Shown here: positions 11,396 through 23,500 of the stretch, piece after piece
Layout of the letters: the number at the start of each line of letters is the position of its first letter
How positions within the stretch are numbered: position 1 is the stretch's first letter
Assembly: GCA_037044905.1 (NCBI GenBank)
Contig: JBAOKB010000106.1
Coordinates: 1-64,000 of the forward strand
Length of the DNA stretch: 64,000 nucleotides
Direction of reading: 5' to 3'
DNA from: Hortaea werneckii
Taxonomy: Eukaryota; Ascomycota; Dothideomycetes; Mycosphaerellales; Teratosphaeriaceae
The notes under the pieces: model-generated
What the model was told of the DNA's origin: nothing
Databases searched by the model: none
Seen by the model: only the letters and a program-made list of their open reading frames with translations
Translations under genes and position numbers: made by a program

Positions 11396-12400
11396 CTACC
11401 CGTCATCATCTTCGTCGTCGTCCTCGGGGCTGCTCTTGCTTCGCTTGCTTGGCGTGTCACTGTCCTTGCCAGCTTTCCTCTTGGTGCTGCCGTTGGTGAG
11501 CCCATTCTCCTTGACGTCTTTTTCGTCCTCTCCGCCACCCTCGCCTCCGCGCGCTTCCATCGCTGCGACTTCATCTGCCGTCAGGAAGCGACCGCCAGGC
11601 CCGCGCGGCCTACGCATGGCATGATTGTGTCGAGATTCGTGCAAGTACGGTTTGCGACCCTTGGAGGTGAGGCGCAGTTGCTCTTCAAGCTTTTGGCGCG
11701 CCATTCGTCTCTTCAGTATCCGATGGAACTGTTTCGCGTTCACGTACAACGGGCTTTCCTCTGCGGTACCAGCGACCGGCGGCGCAGCATCAGGGCTACC
11801 TTGAGGTCCCTGGGGCGGTTGAGGCGGTTGCTGTTGAGGGGCAGGCGGCACGGATTGTCTCGGCGGCACGGCCTGCATGGGGGGCGGAGCCTGTTGTTGA
11901 GGAACGCCGGCGGGTGACTGTGCGACCGAATGCGACATGCGCCGCTGCGCTTGTTGCATTTGCTGAGGCGTCATCTGTTGGGCTGTGGGCATCGGCATCT
12001 GACCTCCCATAGTAGACGAAAGGCTCATCTGATTTTGACGCGGTGATTGCGGACTCGCTCTTTGCATGCCAGATCCATCTTGCTTGACCTGCTGTATTCT
12101 CGGGGACGTCTGTGGCAGAGATTGTAAGGAGTCACCCATAGAATAGGCAGGGTAACCGCTAGCTGCTGCGGTTGCCATGGCTGCAGCTTGGGAAGGCGAA
12201 ACCCCATAAGGTTGCGACATGCTATACGCCGGGTTGTATCCGGGCTGCATCATCATATGCTGACCAGCCATTTGCGGTTGCTGCTGATGCTGACCGTAAT
12301 TCGGGGGTGGTTGTGTCTGCATCACGGGACTCTGCTGTGGTTGTGGATGCGTGTGAGGATATGACGGCGGCGGCTGGTATTGGTGTTGTGCGTAATCCAT
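11396..12400 (-). CDS. hapB: CCAAT-binding complex subunit HapB (NF-YA / Hap2)
   Basis: A single 334-aa open frame. Residues ~214-275 form the NF-YA core: ESPLYVNAKQFHRILKRRMA contacts the HapC/HapE histone-fold pair, and RKPYLHESRHNHAMRRPRG plus GPGGRF binds CCAAT. The N-terminal ~210 residues are Gln/Pro-rich as in other activating NF-YA subunits. The C-terminal tail is acidic and contains a basic KRKAGKDSDTPSKRSK segment, a likely nuclear localisation signal. HapB joins HapC and HapE to control respiration, iron and redox genes. Two ATTGG motifs (CCAAT on the gene's strand) lie upstream at 12907-12911 and 13616-13620. Confidence 0.95.
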   Translation of the reverse strand: MDYAQHQYQPPPSYPHTHPQPQQSPVMQTQPPPNYGQHQQQPQMAGQHMMMQPGYNPAYSMSQPYGVSPSQAAAMATAAASGYPAYSMGDSLQSLPQTSPRIQQVKQDGSGMQRASPQSPRQNQMSLSSTMGGQMPMPTAQQMTPQQMQQAQRRMSHSVAQSPAGVPQQQAPPPMQAVPPRQSVPPAPQQQPPQPPQGPQGSPDAAPPVAGTAEESPLYVNAKQFHRILKRRMARQKLEEQLRLTSKGRKPYLHESRHNHAMRRPRGPGGRFLTADEVAAMEARGGEGGGEDEKDVKENGLTNGSTKRKAGKDSDTPSKRSKSSPEDDDEDDDG

Positions 12401-15400
12401 AATGTGCGGATTAGGAGGTAAATGGGGGTTCGGCGATTAAGCTTGTCGCACGCGCGTGGCTGTAGGTGGCAGCGCCTAGCGTGTTTTCGCAACGTCAAGA
12501 CTGTAGGTACGCGATGACATGTTAGCCTAACTTCTTAAAGCCCGAAATATGACGCGCGAGTAGGCGGACAGGGAGCGGCGCGCGTGAATGCGACAGTGGA
12601 CATGCGCCGCCCAGCTGGCTTTGGAGCGTGAGTGGCAGGCCTTTGAGCGACCAGAGCCACCTTGCAGGGGATGCACAGTAGGCCGTGGCCCCGTGTAGAA
12701 CTGAGGCGGTGCACAGCGCGTCGGTGTCGACCCGTTCCAGAGGTAGTGCAGAGCGGGAGGGCGGAAGGAGATGGTATAGATGTAGGAGAAGCAAGCGTGC
12801 GTACCCAGTCACAAAGCGCGTACGACAGCGAGGCCCAAAATCGACTGGAGCACGATGAGTTAGCATTTGCGGTCCGTCGCTTTAACAGAGAGCGCTGGTG
12901 ACAGCAATTGGATGATTCATGTGAAGATGACTGCGTAGCGTGTACGGGTAAGTGAGGCATTGGCGCATCACAGGGGGGCGACGGCCTGGAAGCTGCATCG
13001 AGTACCCGCTCCGCGCTCTGCCAGCGCATAGGTCGAGACGAGCCAGCGCATCACCCACAGCACTTGTGACGGTGTGAATAAGCACAGCCACATCGCATTG
13101 ATGGCAATGCGCGACACGAGCTGACAGCGGGAGGGCGCATCGAGGTGGTTATCATTGCAGATGCGCGACCGCGTCGGAGGCCGATGGCTCTGCGCCTGGG
13201 AGCTTGACCCGCCGCTGGAAGCTCTGAGGAGCCCAACAGAACGTCGCGGGGGCGAAGGCGAAGGCGGAGGTTTGGGCCGCTGTACAGATGAGGAGAGGGA
13301 GCATGTGCTTACATTCAGATGTCGCGATCTCTGTCGCATGGGTTAGCATAGGTTGCGCGTCTTGGCTCAGCATTGGTATGGCGCGACGTCATTGCCGCGA
13401 CCGCGCCGGTGTCGTGGACCAACAATGGCTGTCGCCAGGCCACCGTGGAGCTGGCAAACGACAGCGGGCGCGCAGCGACTTCGCGTCACGTTACCAGGCT
13501 GCGATCAACGTACCTGCTCTTCATTCGCAAACGCGTCCCAGGTAAACACGCCAATCCGAGGCCGGGGTGGGAGAATGGCAGCGAACCACCGTGAAAGAGT
13601 CGCGATCGGGCTGTGATTGGTGAGGTGAGGAGCAGAAGAGATGATAGGCTGGCGGAGGGGAGAGGCGAAAGTACACTTCGAATCTGCTGGGCGCTAGCGG
13701 GATGGAAACCGCGCCGAGCGCTTGGGCCTGATGACGGGCCTGGAGAGGCCGAGGCTGGAACTTCACCAGCTGGGGAGCTGGGGCGACGGGAAGGAAACTG
13801 GGGGTGAGAATGTATCAACCGTATCGACTGTACATGCAACGGGTTGGTATGGTGTAATATAGCGTGAGACGTCGGAGAAAATCCAGGCAACCACGGGAGC
13901 GGTCTCTACCGCCTTCTTATCCCAGAGCCACACTTGTTTTGCTTTTCTACATCACCTCCAGATACACCTTGAATGCTGAAACCGCGGAGATGGTGACACT
14001 GCACATCAGCCTCACTCAATGGCTCATAAGGCTCCGTTCATCAGGGATCGCCGCGCCTTACGCTTACGTTGGGTCCTCACGTTCCCAGCACGCGACACCC
14101 TTGCTGTGAACCGGATGATCCCCAGGTTATGGAAGAACGTGAGGGGAATGACCAGACCCAAGGCCCCTCCTGTGTCGCTACAGCATACAAACAAGGGTTT
14201 ATGAGCTGCAAACCCGGTGCATGTGAGGCTTTCGGGGAGTGGGAGTCCTCCCCAGTCGCCTTGAAAACCGGCAAGCCGGCCCCGGTTATCGTCTTTCAGG
14301 GATGTTGCGAAGCTCGGTAAGCCGGTATTGTACTCTTCCGGAGTCGGGATACTGCCTCGCGATGCGGATGAGGATGACACAGATTGAGCCTTGAAGTGGC
14401 AATCCAGTGCGAGACTCATGCAATCACGTCGGTGGCGTTGAGGCGTCCTGAGGCTATCGACGCTTCACGTCTTTGCTCTCGCCGCAGCACAAAGCAAAGA
14501 CGGCCACAGCAGTATCTAAGCGGCCCTAATAGACAGCTGAAGATTGTCGCAGACATGTTCCCAACAAGCCGGCGTCCGACGCAAACCACTGCAACCGTGT
14601 CATCCGAGCCGAAGTAGCTTTGTGTAAGCGCTTGAAAGATTTCTGGGGTTGCACAAAGGAAGCCCTTGTGTACCTCGTCTAACGGAGTGCCGCCCGGAAG
14701 GTATTGTACGACTTGAGGGGGAGCCAGGCGTGCGTCAACGCACATGGCAGATGTACGGTCATTTACTCGCTTGCTGTATTGTTCTACGAGGATCATTGCG
14801 CGGCACGACGACAAGAGTCCTCAGTGTCTTGCCCACGTTAGCAAAAGCGATGCTCTACGGTGTTTCAGCTATGCTTCGTGTGCATTAATGCTTCTACCGC
14901 AGGTTAATGGGCATGCTTCAGTCATGCAAGGGCTACTGCTCCGCTTGCGTCAAGTCTGAGACATCATGCGGCCGAGGCGTGGCTCGTAGACACAGTAACG
15001 GCCAGCCGACATGTTGCAATGACGCGCATCAAGAATGAGGTCAGTGTATTTTCATTACCGTTTTTGTAAAATGCAGATCACTTAGTGAATCCGCGCGCCT
15101 TGAAAATTGAGGCAGGCGTACCTAGATAAGGCCCACTGCGAATGTTTCGCTGCCTGACAATGCACGAAAAGCCACTGTAGCGGCCGGCAAGCTGAGTGCA
15201 CCAGGTAAAATGCTAAGCGGGAAGCAGCTCTCCATACTTGAAAAATACATACGGTGAGAACAAAGGCACCCGGGGTATCATAACGCCAACCATTTCCCAT
15301 GCCGGTACTCCAACCCGAACCAACGATCTCCGAGCACGTGCGCCGATTGCTTCGTCCATTACTGCCGATCGTATCAGATTCTTTATTGAAAATCACTGGT

Positions 15401-15485
15401 TAAACGCCGCTCACTGCTCGCTCGCTGGACCCTCACCATTCGTGGAAAGAAGAAGAAGAAGAAGACGAAAGACTTACCTGACCGC
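12401..15485. other. 3.1 kb gene-free region upstream of hapB
   Basis: All six frames were considered. Open frames of 60-164 codons occur on both strands but overlap one another and have no domain, signal peptide or clear splice-linked partners. It probably holds the hapB promoter and 5' UTR and the 3' UTR of the 15486-17204 gene. ATTGG motifs are at 12907-12911 and 13616-13620. A non-coding transcript cannot be excluded. Confidence 0.45.
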
Positions 15486-17204
15486 TTAGCCATCAAGCTG
15501 GCCAGACCCCCTCGACGAGTATGTCGCTGCGATGCACGGCTCCCCATACCGCGGCTCACTTGGCCCGGCCATTATACGCTGGGGAGCTGGTGTTCGTCGG
15601 CCCAAGTTCACCTGACGGACCGGAACAGGGAAGGTCGGCCTTGGCGTATTACCAAGTGTTGGCGTCGCTGCCCTCGCCGGCTCAACACGCTGCGGGAAGG
15701 GATTCACGCATTGCTGTGACGTTGATACTTGGTCAAGAAACTCCCGCCATTGCGTGTCCAGCTTTTCTGGTGCGCAGAGATGCTCTTCTGCTGGTCGCTT
15801 TCCGCAATCCAGGCCGCTATCGATAGCCTTTTGCCTGGTTTTCAGTAACTCCTGGACGAACATCGGTCTAGTGGTGTCAGCCAACTCCAACTCCTGCTGC
15901 GCCGATGCATCATTCGGATTGGCTTTCGCTGCCTGGATGCATCGCGCATGATAGCCCAAGAAGTCTTTGGCTGTTTCAATGCATGCTACAAAGCATGCAT
16001 AAGTGCTCTTATACTCGCGCTCAGCCAGTCCCTCTACAGTCTCTGAGTGCCGATCATAGTCGACGTTAGGGGCATAAGTGTTGCAAAGAGGCTCTTTAGT
16101 TGGATAGTCTTCACCGGCGACATTGGAAGCAATGTCTTCGTCTTTGCTGGACATGTGACGGTGATTCGACGACTTCTTGTTGCACGATCGCCACGTCTGC
16201 TGGTCCCAGGCATCGAGATTCCTCTTGTGCACTGCGAAGTCCTCCTCGATCCATCGATTGTCAAACATACCAGGATCCCGTGACAACAAAGCTATTTTGC
16301 CTGAGCGGTGCTGATGCTTCATGCCGTCGGAGGAAGAGTATGGCTGCCAGCTTTGGACTCGAGGCGCAGTGAGGATCTGTTGAACGCTCTCACTCCGTTC
16401 GCGCGAGATGAAGCTATCGAAAGCATTTAACGCCGCTCCCCCACGAGCTCGATGAGCATTCGACGCATTGCCGGCCGCTCCTGGTCTGCTTTCTGGTTTC
16501 GGAACTCCTGCAGCTGTGGGCAAGGTATTGGTCCGGACCTCAATCGCCTCCGCCGCACACCGCCCTGGGGGATATAGTGCAGAAAGCGTCTGCGGGTCAA
16601 TGATGGCGCTGAATGTCGCTTGGAGCTCACGCTTGCAAAAAGACTGGAGATGATAGACTCGGCCGCCTTGCCCCTCAATGACCTCTTTATCGGTTTTGAA
16701 AGGCTCGATTTTAAGGCCGTCGCATTTGTAAACGACTTCAACATCGCGCAAACCGCTCTCGCGCAAGTTCTGTGCGTGTTTGACCCGAGCTTCCTCCATC
16801 TTCTGGCTCAGCTTATCGATGTTCGCCTTACGAGCGGCCTCTGTTAGCCCACCCTCCCTGAGATGCTTAGCCATTGGCTTTTCTCGCCCACAGATGCCGT
16901 CGATGAGGGTACAGATCTGCGTGTCAGTCATGCTGTCGCGTATGATATGAGCGATTGGCATTGCGGACTTCTTGTCAAGTCCGAAGATGACGTTACGCAG
17001 AGAATCAAAAACAAGGTCATATCTGCGGTACGGAAGAATCTGCGATGCTGCTGTGATCAAGTCCGTGGGTGGCTTGCCGTACGGCTTCCACTGCTGGTGC
17101 TGGCGGAGGTTCGCCTCGAGTTGCGAGTGAAGGGCACTCGGGCGGCGGCGGCGCACGATCGATGCGAGGTCGGCTGGCATGGTGGCTTGACCCTGTGTCG
17201 ACAC
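15486..17204 (-). CDS. Orphan hypothetical protein, 572 aa
   Basis: A single open frame of 572 codons, starting MSTQGQATMPADLASIVRRR; the Met at codon 9 is an alternative start. I recognise no family. The N-terminal ~170 residues are predicted helical and charged, with RREKP/KHLREGGLTEAARKAN-like basic stretches. The middle is rich in Ala/Gly/Arg. A Cys/His-containing C-terminal half includes CFVACIETAKDFLGYHARC and LDCGKRPAEEHLC. There is no signal peptide or membrane segment. The frame length makes chance unlikely. It may be lineage-restricted. Confidence 0.6.
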   Translation of the reverse strand: MSTQGQATMPADLASIVRRRRPSALHSQLEANLRQHQQWKPYGKPPTDLITAASQILPYRRYDLVFDSLRNVIFGLDKKSAMPIAHIIRDSMTDTQICTLIDGICGREKPMAKHLREGGLTEAARKANIDKLSQKMEEARVKHAQNLRESGLRDVEVVYKCDGLKIEPFKTDKEVIEGQGGRVYHLQSFCKRELQATFSAIIDPQTLSALYPPGRCAAEAIEVRTNTLPTAAGVPKPESRPGAAGNASNAHRARGGAALNAFDSFISRERSESVQQILTAPRVQSWQPYSSSDGMKHQHRSGKIALLSRDPGMFDNRWIEEDFAVHKRNLDAWDQQTWRSCNKKSSNHRHMSSKDEDIASNVAGEDYPTKEPLCNTYAPNVDYDRHSETVEGLAEREYKSTYACFVACIETAKDFLGYHARCIQAAKANPNDASAQQELELADTTRPMFVQELLKTRQKAIDSGLDCGKRPAEEHLCAPEKLDTQWREFLDQVSTSQQCVNPFPQRVEPARAATPTLGNTPRPTFPVPVRQVNLGRRTPAPQRIMAGPSEPRYGEPCIAATYSSRGSGQLDG

Positions 17205-18321
17205 GGGGGTAGATGTGGATTGAGGAGTACGAGCGTGCGAAAATCGGAGTGTCTTAGCGCGTGAAAGGTACCAAGACCAGTGTGAGAGTGAGAAGGGAGC
17301 CGATCGAGGACCACATGACCAGACCCGACGTCACCGCCGTTGTGTTTGCAAACGAGGAAGGAGCTATCGATGTGGTATATCGGGCCCCCTTGTGGTATTC
17401 ACTACATGAAGCCGGCCTGTAAGCCACCCCATTGAATGCCACAGTGACTGACAGATTAACCACAGTCTTGCAATCGTGCAGCGTGAGTACTCCCTTGACA
17501 GGACCATCTCGAGGAGGCACTCACTCCGTTTGATCAATCTGGGTATGATTGCGGCGGTGCCTCTGCTTATCAGATGTCAGATAGCCGGCCTGAGTACGTC
17601 TGAATTCCCAACTGCAGGTCCATTCACTACCTGATGTGGCAGCTATGATAACTACACAGGCCTTATGTCTTTCCCCATTAGACGAGCCGACTGGAAAGCA
17701 GGATGATCTGAAAAACGGCTTTCCGGCTTGAAGACCTCATGTGGCTCTTGAGCACCACTACAGCCTCAGCCGACAAATCCCCAACGTGCAGCAGAAGCAC
17801 GACTGTTAGCTGGTATTGCCAACGCTTTGTTCTACAACTCAATGTGAATAAAGATAATATCGCTTTCGGGGCAGTGTGCTTCTTGGGTACCTTCTGAACG
17901 TGTTTCTGCAAACTTCCATCGCTCACCAGCGTCTACAATTGGAGACTCGCGAGCGTATGTCAAACGAGTCGCTTCTTCCCGCTTCCTATGACGATATGCA
18001 TTGTGCTCGGGAGGTTGATCATGCCTATCACATACATGAAAGCGAGTGACCCAATGTCGCCCCTATCTACCAGGGCACAAAGGCTTTGTCACAAATCCGC
18101 AGATCGGGCCCGCAGTAACTAGCTACAGTGGACGTCGACTCGTGATCTGCTCTTATTTGGATCGTAAGACCAGTCACTGCTCGAACGCGATATGAAAGTG
18201 AATGGGAATCCTTAAAGACATTTCCAAATTTGCGTTATATGCAGGACGACTTGCAATTGTGTATCAACGCTTCTGTACACGGGCGAATAACTATCGGAAA
18301 CCTTGTCGGAGACCTTGCAGT
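17205..18321. other. Divergent intergenic region
   Basis: It separates the orphan gene (-) from the CFEM receptor (+) and presumably carries both promoters. No gene is recognised. Confidence 0.5.
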
Positions 18322-19914
18322 ATGAGACTCTTTTCATATTTTGCAGCATGGCTACCCGTGCTGGCAATAGTACCTGTGTTATGCCTCGAAACCCCTGTAG
18401 GACCAGATCAGCAGTTGCTGCAACTCTCACAGGAGCTACCGACGTGTGCCGTGAGTAGAAGCACAGCAAAATGCTACTCAAGGAGCATAAGCTGATAGCA
18501 ACCTAGGTGAACTGTCTCATGACACTGGTGCCGCAATCTGCCTGCCCAATGGATGATCTAAAATGCATTTGCAGCAATCAGGAGTTACAGTCACGAGTAC
18601 AGACCTGCCTGGCCTCTAGCTGTACAATCAGACAGATCCTTGGTATGCTGCTTCGTATCTTCGATCTTACCGTGTGGCTAACAAATTCTATAGCCGCAAA
18701 GAAACAACAGTCCATTCTGTGTGATACAAACATACGTGACGACGCTTCCTTGACGAGAAGAGCGACCTGGCCGCTTTTTGGCATAGCCGTCTTCTGTGTC
18801 ATCTTTCGCTTTTTGGCCCGATCCAGTTTACTTGAAGGGCCCGGCTTCGGGTGGGATGACTGGACAATTCTAATCGGCTTGGGCTTACTGGTGGCAGCGA
18901 GCGGTCTCCTTGATCAGAGTAGGTATACAATACCTCCTAGAGTTGGAGAGCTGAGAGCTGATTCGCGATTAGTGACACGAATTGGCCTCGGGAAAGACAC
19001 CTGGATGCTAGAACCGCAGCACATCACTGACGTCTTATACGTAGGTGAGCAAAGTCACACACGCAAAGAGCAATGCTGATGTCCCGCAGATGTTCTTCGT
19101 TCTGGAGTTCGTGTATATTGGGATCCTAGTCGTTACGAAGATATCCATACTGCTCCTCTACCTCCGAATCTTTCCATCGACCGTATCGACCTGGTTTCGG
19201 GTAACTATCTGGATCGTCATCGGACTTTGCTCAGCATACTGCCTGGCAATGTGGTTCAGCATTCTCTTCGAGTGTGATCCGATAGGCTATAACTGGACTC
19301 GATGGGATGGCGAGCATGAAGGGAGTTGTATCAACGCTCGAGCACTCATCTATTCCAGCTCTACCATCAACATTGTGCTCGACCTGATGGTGTTCTTCTT
19401 ACCATTCCCGAAGCTTATAAAGCTCGAAGTATCTGGTCGGAAAAAGGTTGGCATATGCTTGACATTCGTCCTAGGTCTGTTCGTCACAATTTGCTCGGCG
19501 GTACGACTGCAATATCTGGTGCGATGGGGAGACTCAAAGAACCCGACATGGGACTACAACCCCATAGCCATTTGGAGCGCTGTGGAAGGCGATGTCTCCA
19601 TCATTTGCTGCTGCCTCCCCGCAATGGCGGGCCCCATCAAGAAAGCACTGCAAAAGATGAGGCGTCGCAGATTCAACTACGTGGATTTCCCCGAGAGCAC
19701 GCAATCATCTTATGGCATCGGAAAGGATGTCAAGCCGCACAATCAGCCTGCAGATGTGTCAAAGGCATTGACCATGCCAAGGAAGCTCCAGGTCTCAGCG
19801 GTGTACGGTGATGCTGTAGACTCACAGCAATTTCAGAAGGAAGAAAGGTGGCAAAGAAAGCTGCAAATGCCTTCCGATAGCTATCCACACGGTGTGTATA
19901 CTGAGACATGGTAA
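18322..19914 (+). CDS. CFEM-domain seven-transmembrane receptor (Pth11-like)
   Basis: Five exons by splice signals: 18322-18450, 18507-18642, 18694-18918, 18973-19040 and 19090-19914; 460 aa. A signal peptide (MRLFSYFAAWLPVLAIVPVL) precedes a CFEM domain with all eight cysteines: LPTCAVNC, SACPMDDLKCICS, QTCLASSC and SILC. Seven hydrophobic segments follow, beginning WPLFGIAVFCVIFRFLA and ending IICCCLPAMAGPIKKAL, in the pattern of the fungal rhodopsin-like family. The tail is cytosolic and polar. Pth11 itself senses surfaces for appressorium formation in Magnaporthe; CFEM domains can bind haem or contact extracellular ligands. The third intron (54 nt) is in-frame and stop-free; removing it restores QMTRIGLGKD. 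The ligand is unknown. Confidence 0.88.
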
Positions 19915-20551
19915 TGGGACGGCTGAGAATCTTTTTGGACCAATTCGAACAATGCATAGTAAAACTGAAATGAAAAAACACTACATTGAGTGTATCGGCA
20001 TTTGAACTTCTCCTATTTTTTATCGTCCAAATCAAAGCAAGATAGTAGCAAGCTGTGCGCGATCTACTAGGAAACGTTCCGCCGCAAGATAGCTTTTAAG
20101 GTCAATATTCGCTTAGTACGCATCACAAGCCATTGACTTCCCAATGATTCGCACGAGCTAGCACGCAAGTCAGAAGGGGGTTTCCCCGGATTTATTTTCG
20201 ATTCCGAGAGATTGATGCAGAAGGAAGGTGCGAGTTGCAGAAAAAGTGGGGCTTGGTCCGCTTAGCAACCAAAATATCGACTTCAGTGTTGACCTCAATT
20301 CACACCCCAAGCAACCAAAAAGCGACTATCTGCCGGCATCCAAGTCCTTCACTCTTTCACACCTTGCTCCTTACCACATCGACCCATCAACCTAAACATT
20401 GCCCGCACCCCGCTCTCACGACCTATTGGAAGACAAAAGCACTCGCATGCGCTGACGTGCTCCGTCAGTGAAGCTTTCACTTCACGGCCGCTGGTTTTCC
20501 AGTCAACAGACCATCCACGCTCCATCACCGGCAGTCGCCATTGACGCGACC
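19915..20551. other. Intergenic, promoter of GW-rich gene
   Basis: No gene is seen. An in-frame ATG at 20468 could lengthen the downstream protein by 28 residues, but MPKLKQLV at 20552 is the better domain start. Confidence 0.5.
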
Positions 20552-23500
20552 ATGCCGAAGCTCAAGCAGCTGGTATGCTCTATTGAGCTGGGCCAGAGCC
20601 GAACGCCACTTCAAGAGTATGGCGCACGTTACAGCGACGGCGCTGTCGAAAGCTTCGTCGCTGTGCCAGACACCAAGATGCCGTTTTGCATCCGCCTCAA
20701 GTCTGAAGGCTACATCGCGCCTGGTCTCGCCGCCTTTGTCTTCATGGACGGGCAGTACCAGTGCAACCGCAACAAGCTCCAGCTCCGCATGCCAGACGAC
20801 GGTGTGCCAGAGAGCGATTACGAAATCGACTTCTGCTTGAGACAGAAGGAGGAAAAGACTGCGAACGGAACCTTTGTGGGCCGTCAATGGTCGTTTGCTG
20901 AATTGAACACGAGTATGCAAAGCCATTGATTGGGCATACTTACAGATGCTAACATATTTCCAGCTAAGTCGGACAAGGCTGCAAATCTGAATCCACAATT
21001 CTTGCACAACATCGGCACTATTGAAGTGGTCATTCTGCGCTGCAAGAGGGAAGGTGAAGATGTCCCCACCCCGGCGCTACAGGCTGGACTGATCCCCCCT
21101 GTCCCTCCCAAAGCCCCTTCAGCGAAACCCACCGCCGGTCGGACTCATACGCCATCTGCAGCTCCAGCCGCAAAAGCAAAGCAGCCGACTCCGGCTCCAA
21201 GTGATGCGCTCGGTGGTCTATTTGGTCTCTTTGATGGCGCATGCGACGAGAAAGAGATCTCCCTCCCAGATGAGAAGCCCATCGACACACGTATGGAGAG
21301 CGTCGACACCATTGGGGGTTTGGATGGTGCAGGTGATTTTCCGGCCCCTTATCAACATGTTGCGCTGCCACCAGTCGATGAGAATGGCCACGTAATGCCT
21401 CGCCCCCCTGATGGGTATACCTGGGACCCGATTGTTGGTAGATTTTTGCCGGTAAACGAAGTGGGTCATTATCAGTCAGAGCCCGAACCTGGTACGCTGT
21501 CTGAATGGGAACATGCTCTGAAAGTTCGCCGCGACGACCGTTCTGCAATTCACCGGCCAGGTAAGGCCGCTTCGCCGAGTTCGTTTTCCGTGCCAGTGGA
21601 TGCAAATGTTGACCCGGCTCTAGGTAACACAAATGAGCGAGAGCAACTTGACGGCTATGGTGGACCAAACGTAAATATTTACCAAGGTTGGGGCTGGGAT
21701 AATCGTGGGTACGATGACATGCAAGGCGATCATTACTTTGGTATGACCGGTGCAGACCGTGTGAACCAAAAGATGAAGATGCGCGAACAAGGCCATAATG
21801 TGTCCCTCTCACAGGCTCCGATCCAGAACGCCATGCCACAAGGGTACGGTCGTGTCGCCAACTCGATGCCGCAACAGTACGACGCTCCACAATACGTCCC
21901 TCAGCAAGACGTTGCAAAACAGGCACACATGAACCCCGAAGGCCTAATTCAGTTTGGCCCTGTCGAGCTCCAACAGCACATTTTCGAGATGAAGTCTCGG
22001 TTGAATGAAACAGTCGATGAATCGAACAAGATCTTGGCCCGAATGCGTGCGGATCCTAGGAACGCTGGAGATCCAAGCCTGATGCAGAAGTTGCAGGCCC
22101 TACAAGAAGAATCAGCCTATCTGACGAAAACAATCGAGGTCCATGTGATGGGTCTGAACGACTGGGTCGAAAACGCATTCAAGAATCCTGACGAAGAGGA
22201 CTTGGAAATACTTCAAAAGCTGCGTCAAACGCAAGAGGATGCGCGCACCAAGGAAATACCTGCCGCTGTGCCGCCAATTCGTTATCCAACGCCGGTGGCT
22301 CATGGTTGGCAACAGACCGGCCAAGGCGAGGTTGGGAGGGCCACCACGAGAAAGACCCAAACCCTGATGGAGAATTCTGGTGGCCTTGCGAACAAGCTGA
22401 ATGAGCGTTACGCCAGAGTTGCAGCCCAGAACACCCGGCAAAACCATGCGAACGAAATTCGAGAAGCACAGCAGGATAGGGACAACCGGCCAAAAGCAAT
22501 CGATTGGGCCTATGAGCAGCCTCATGGCACCGGCCGGACAGGCAATGGCAATGGGCACAGAACCTTGCCTCAGAAATCAGCGGCTGGTGGTACTGGCTGG
22601 GCGGACGATGACAAAGGCCATCAGAGCTCGCCTCAGAAACCAGCGGCTGGTGGCACTGGCTGGGCAGACGATGACGCAGGCCATCAGAGCTCGCCTCAGA
22701 GAGCAGCAGTCGATACTTGGGGAGCTCCTCGCTCTCCGCAACAGTGGGGCGGAAACGAAAACACTGGCTCCAACGGAGCAAGCGGCCAGCAACAGAACAT
22801 CAACCGAGCGTGGAGCGGCAGTGCTTCTCATCGTGGTCGCCAGCAAGACAACGGCGGCTGGAGTCCAGCCGCGAGCCAGCAGAAGACATCACACAGCCAC
22901 CGCGGGGGTAGTATTTACAAACCAACAAGTCCATCCGGAAAGGTCAACGATGCTGGGTGGGCCGATGGCGCAGTAGCGTCAGATCAAGGTCGTCGTGAAA
23001 AGACTCCGAGCATCTTCATTCAATCACCGTCTCCGGGGGCCCACGTCAAATCCTACTGGGCGGATTGGCGTCAAACAACCATGCCGCAAGACTCTCCAGG
23101 CCATGGCATGAAGAAGCGTGAACTCGTCAGGGACCCGTGCGACTATCCTGCCGCCCCTGTGCCGACCGTGCCGGAGGGAAAGCTGAAAGACATCAAGCAT
23201 GGCGTCCAAGCTGGTAAGTTCTGTACGATAATCCATTTAAGCAACGAAAAGCTAATCTCAATCTCAGGGAAGGGTGCCAATTACTCACACCGTTGCCATC
23301 GCCCTGCCTATATGGACACCATGGCCGAGCCGTATGCGGTCTTCTCTTTCAAGTACCGCAGCAAGGAGGCGTTGGAAAGGATCCTCAAGCGTGATGTTTC
23401 TTCCGACGTCCAAGCAACGGTCAAGCAGGCAGAGGAGGAGAAGTTTCTGAATGTGCCGAAGCACAAGCTTGTCGAAGAGCTTATGAAGATGCGTCTGCCC

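Noticed and set aside
12535..13029. 164-codon open frame (-) upstream of hapB
   Set aside because: Ser/Pro/Arg-rich, overlapping open frames on all strands in GC-rich DNA, no family features.
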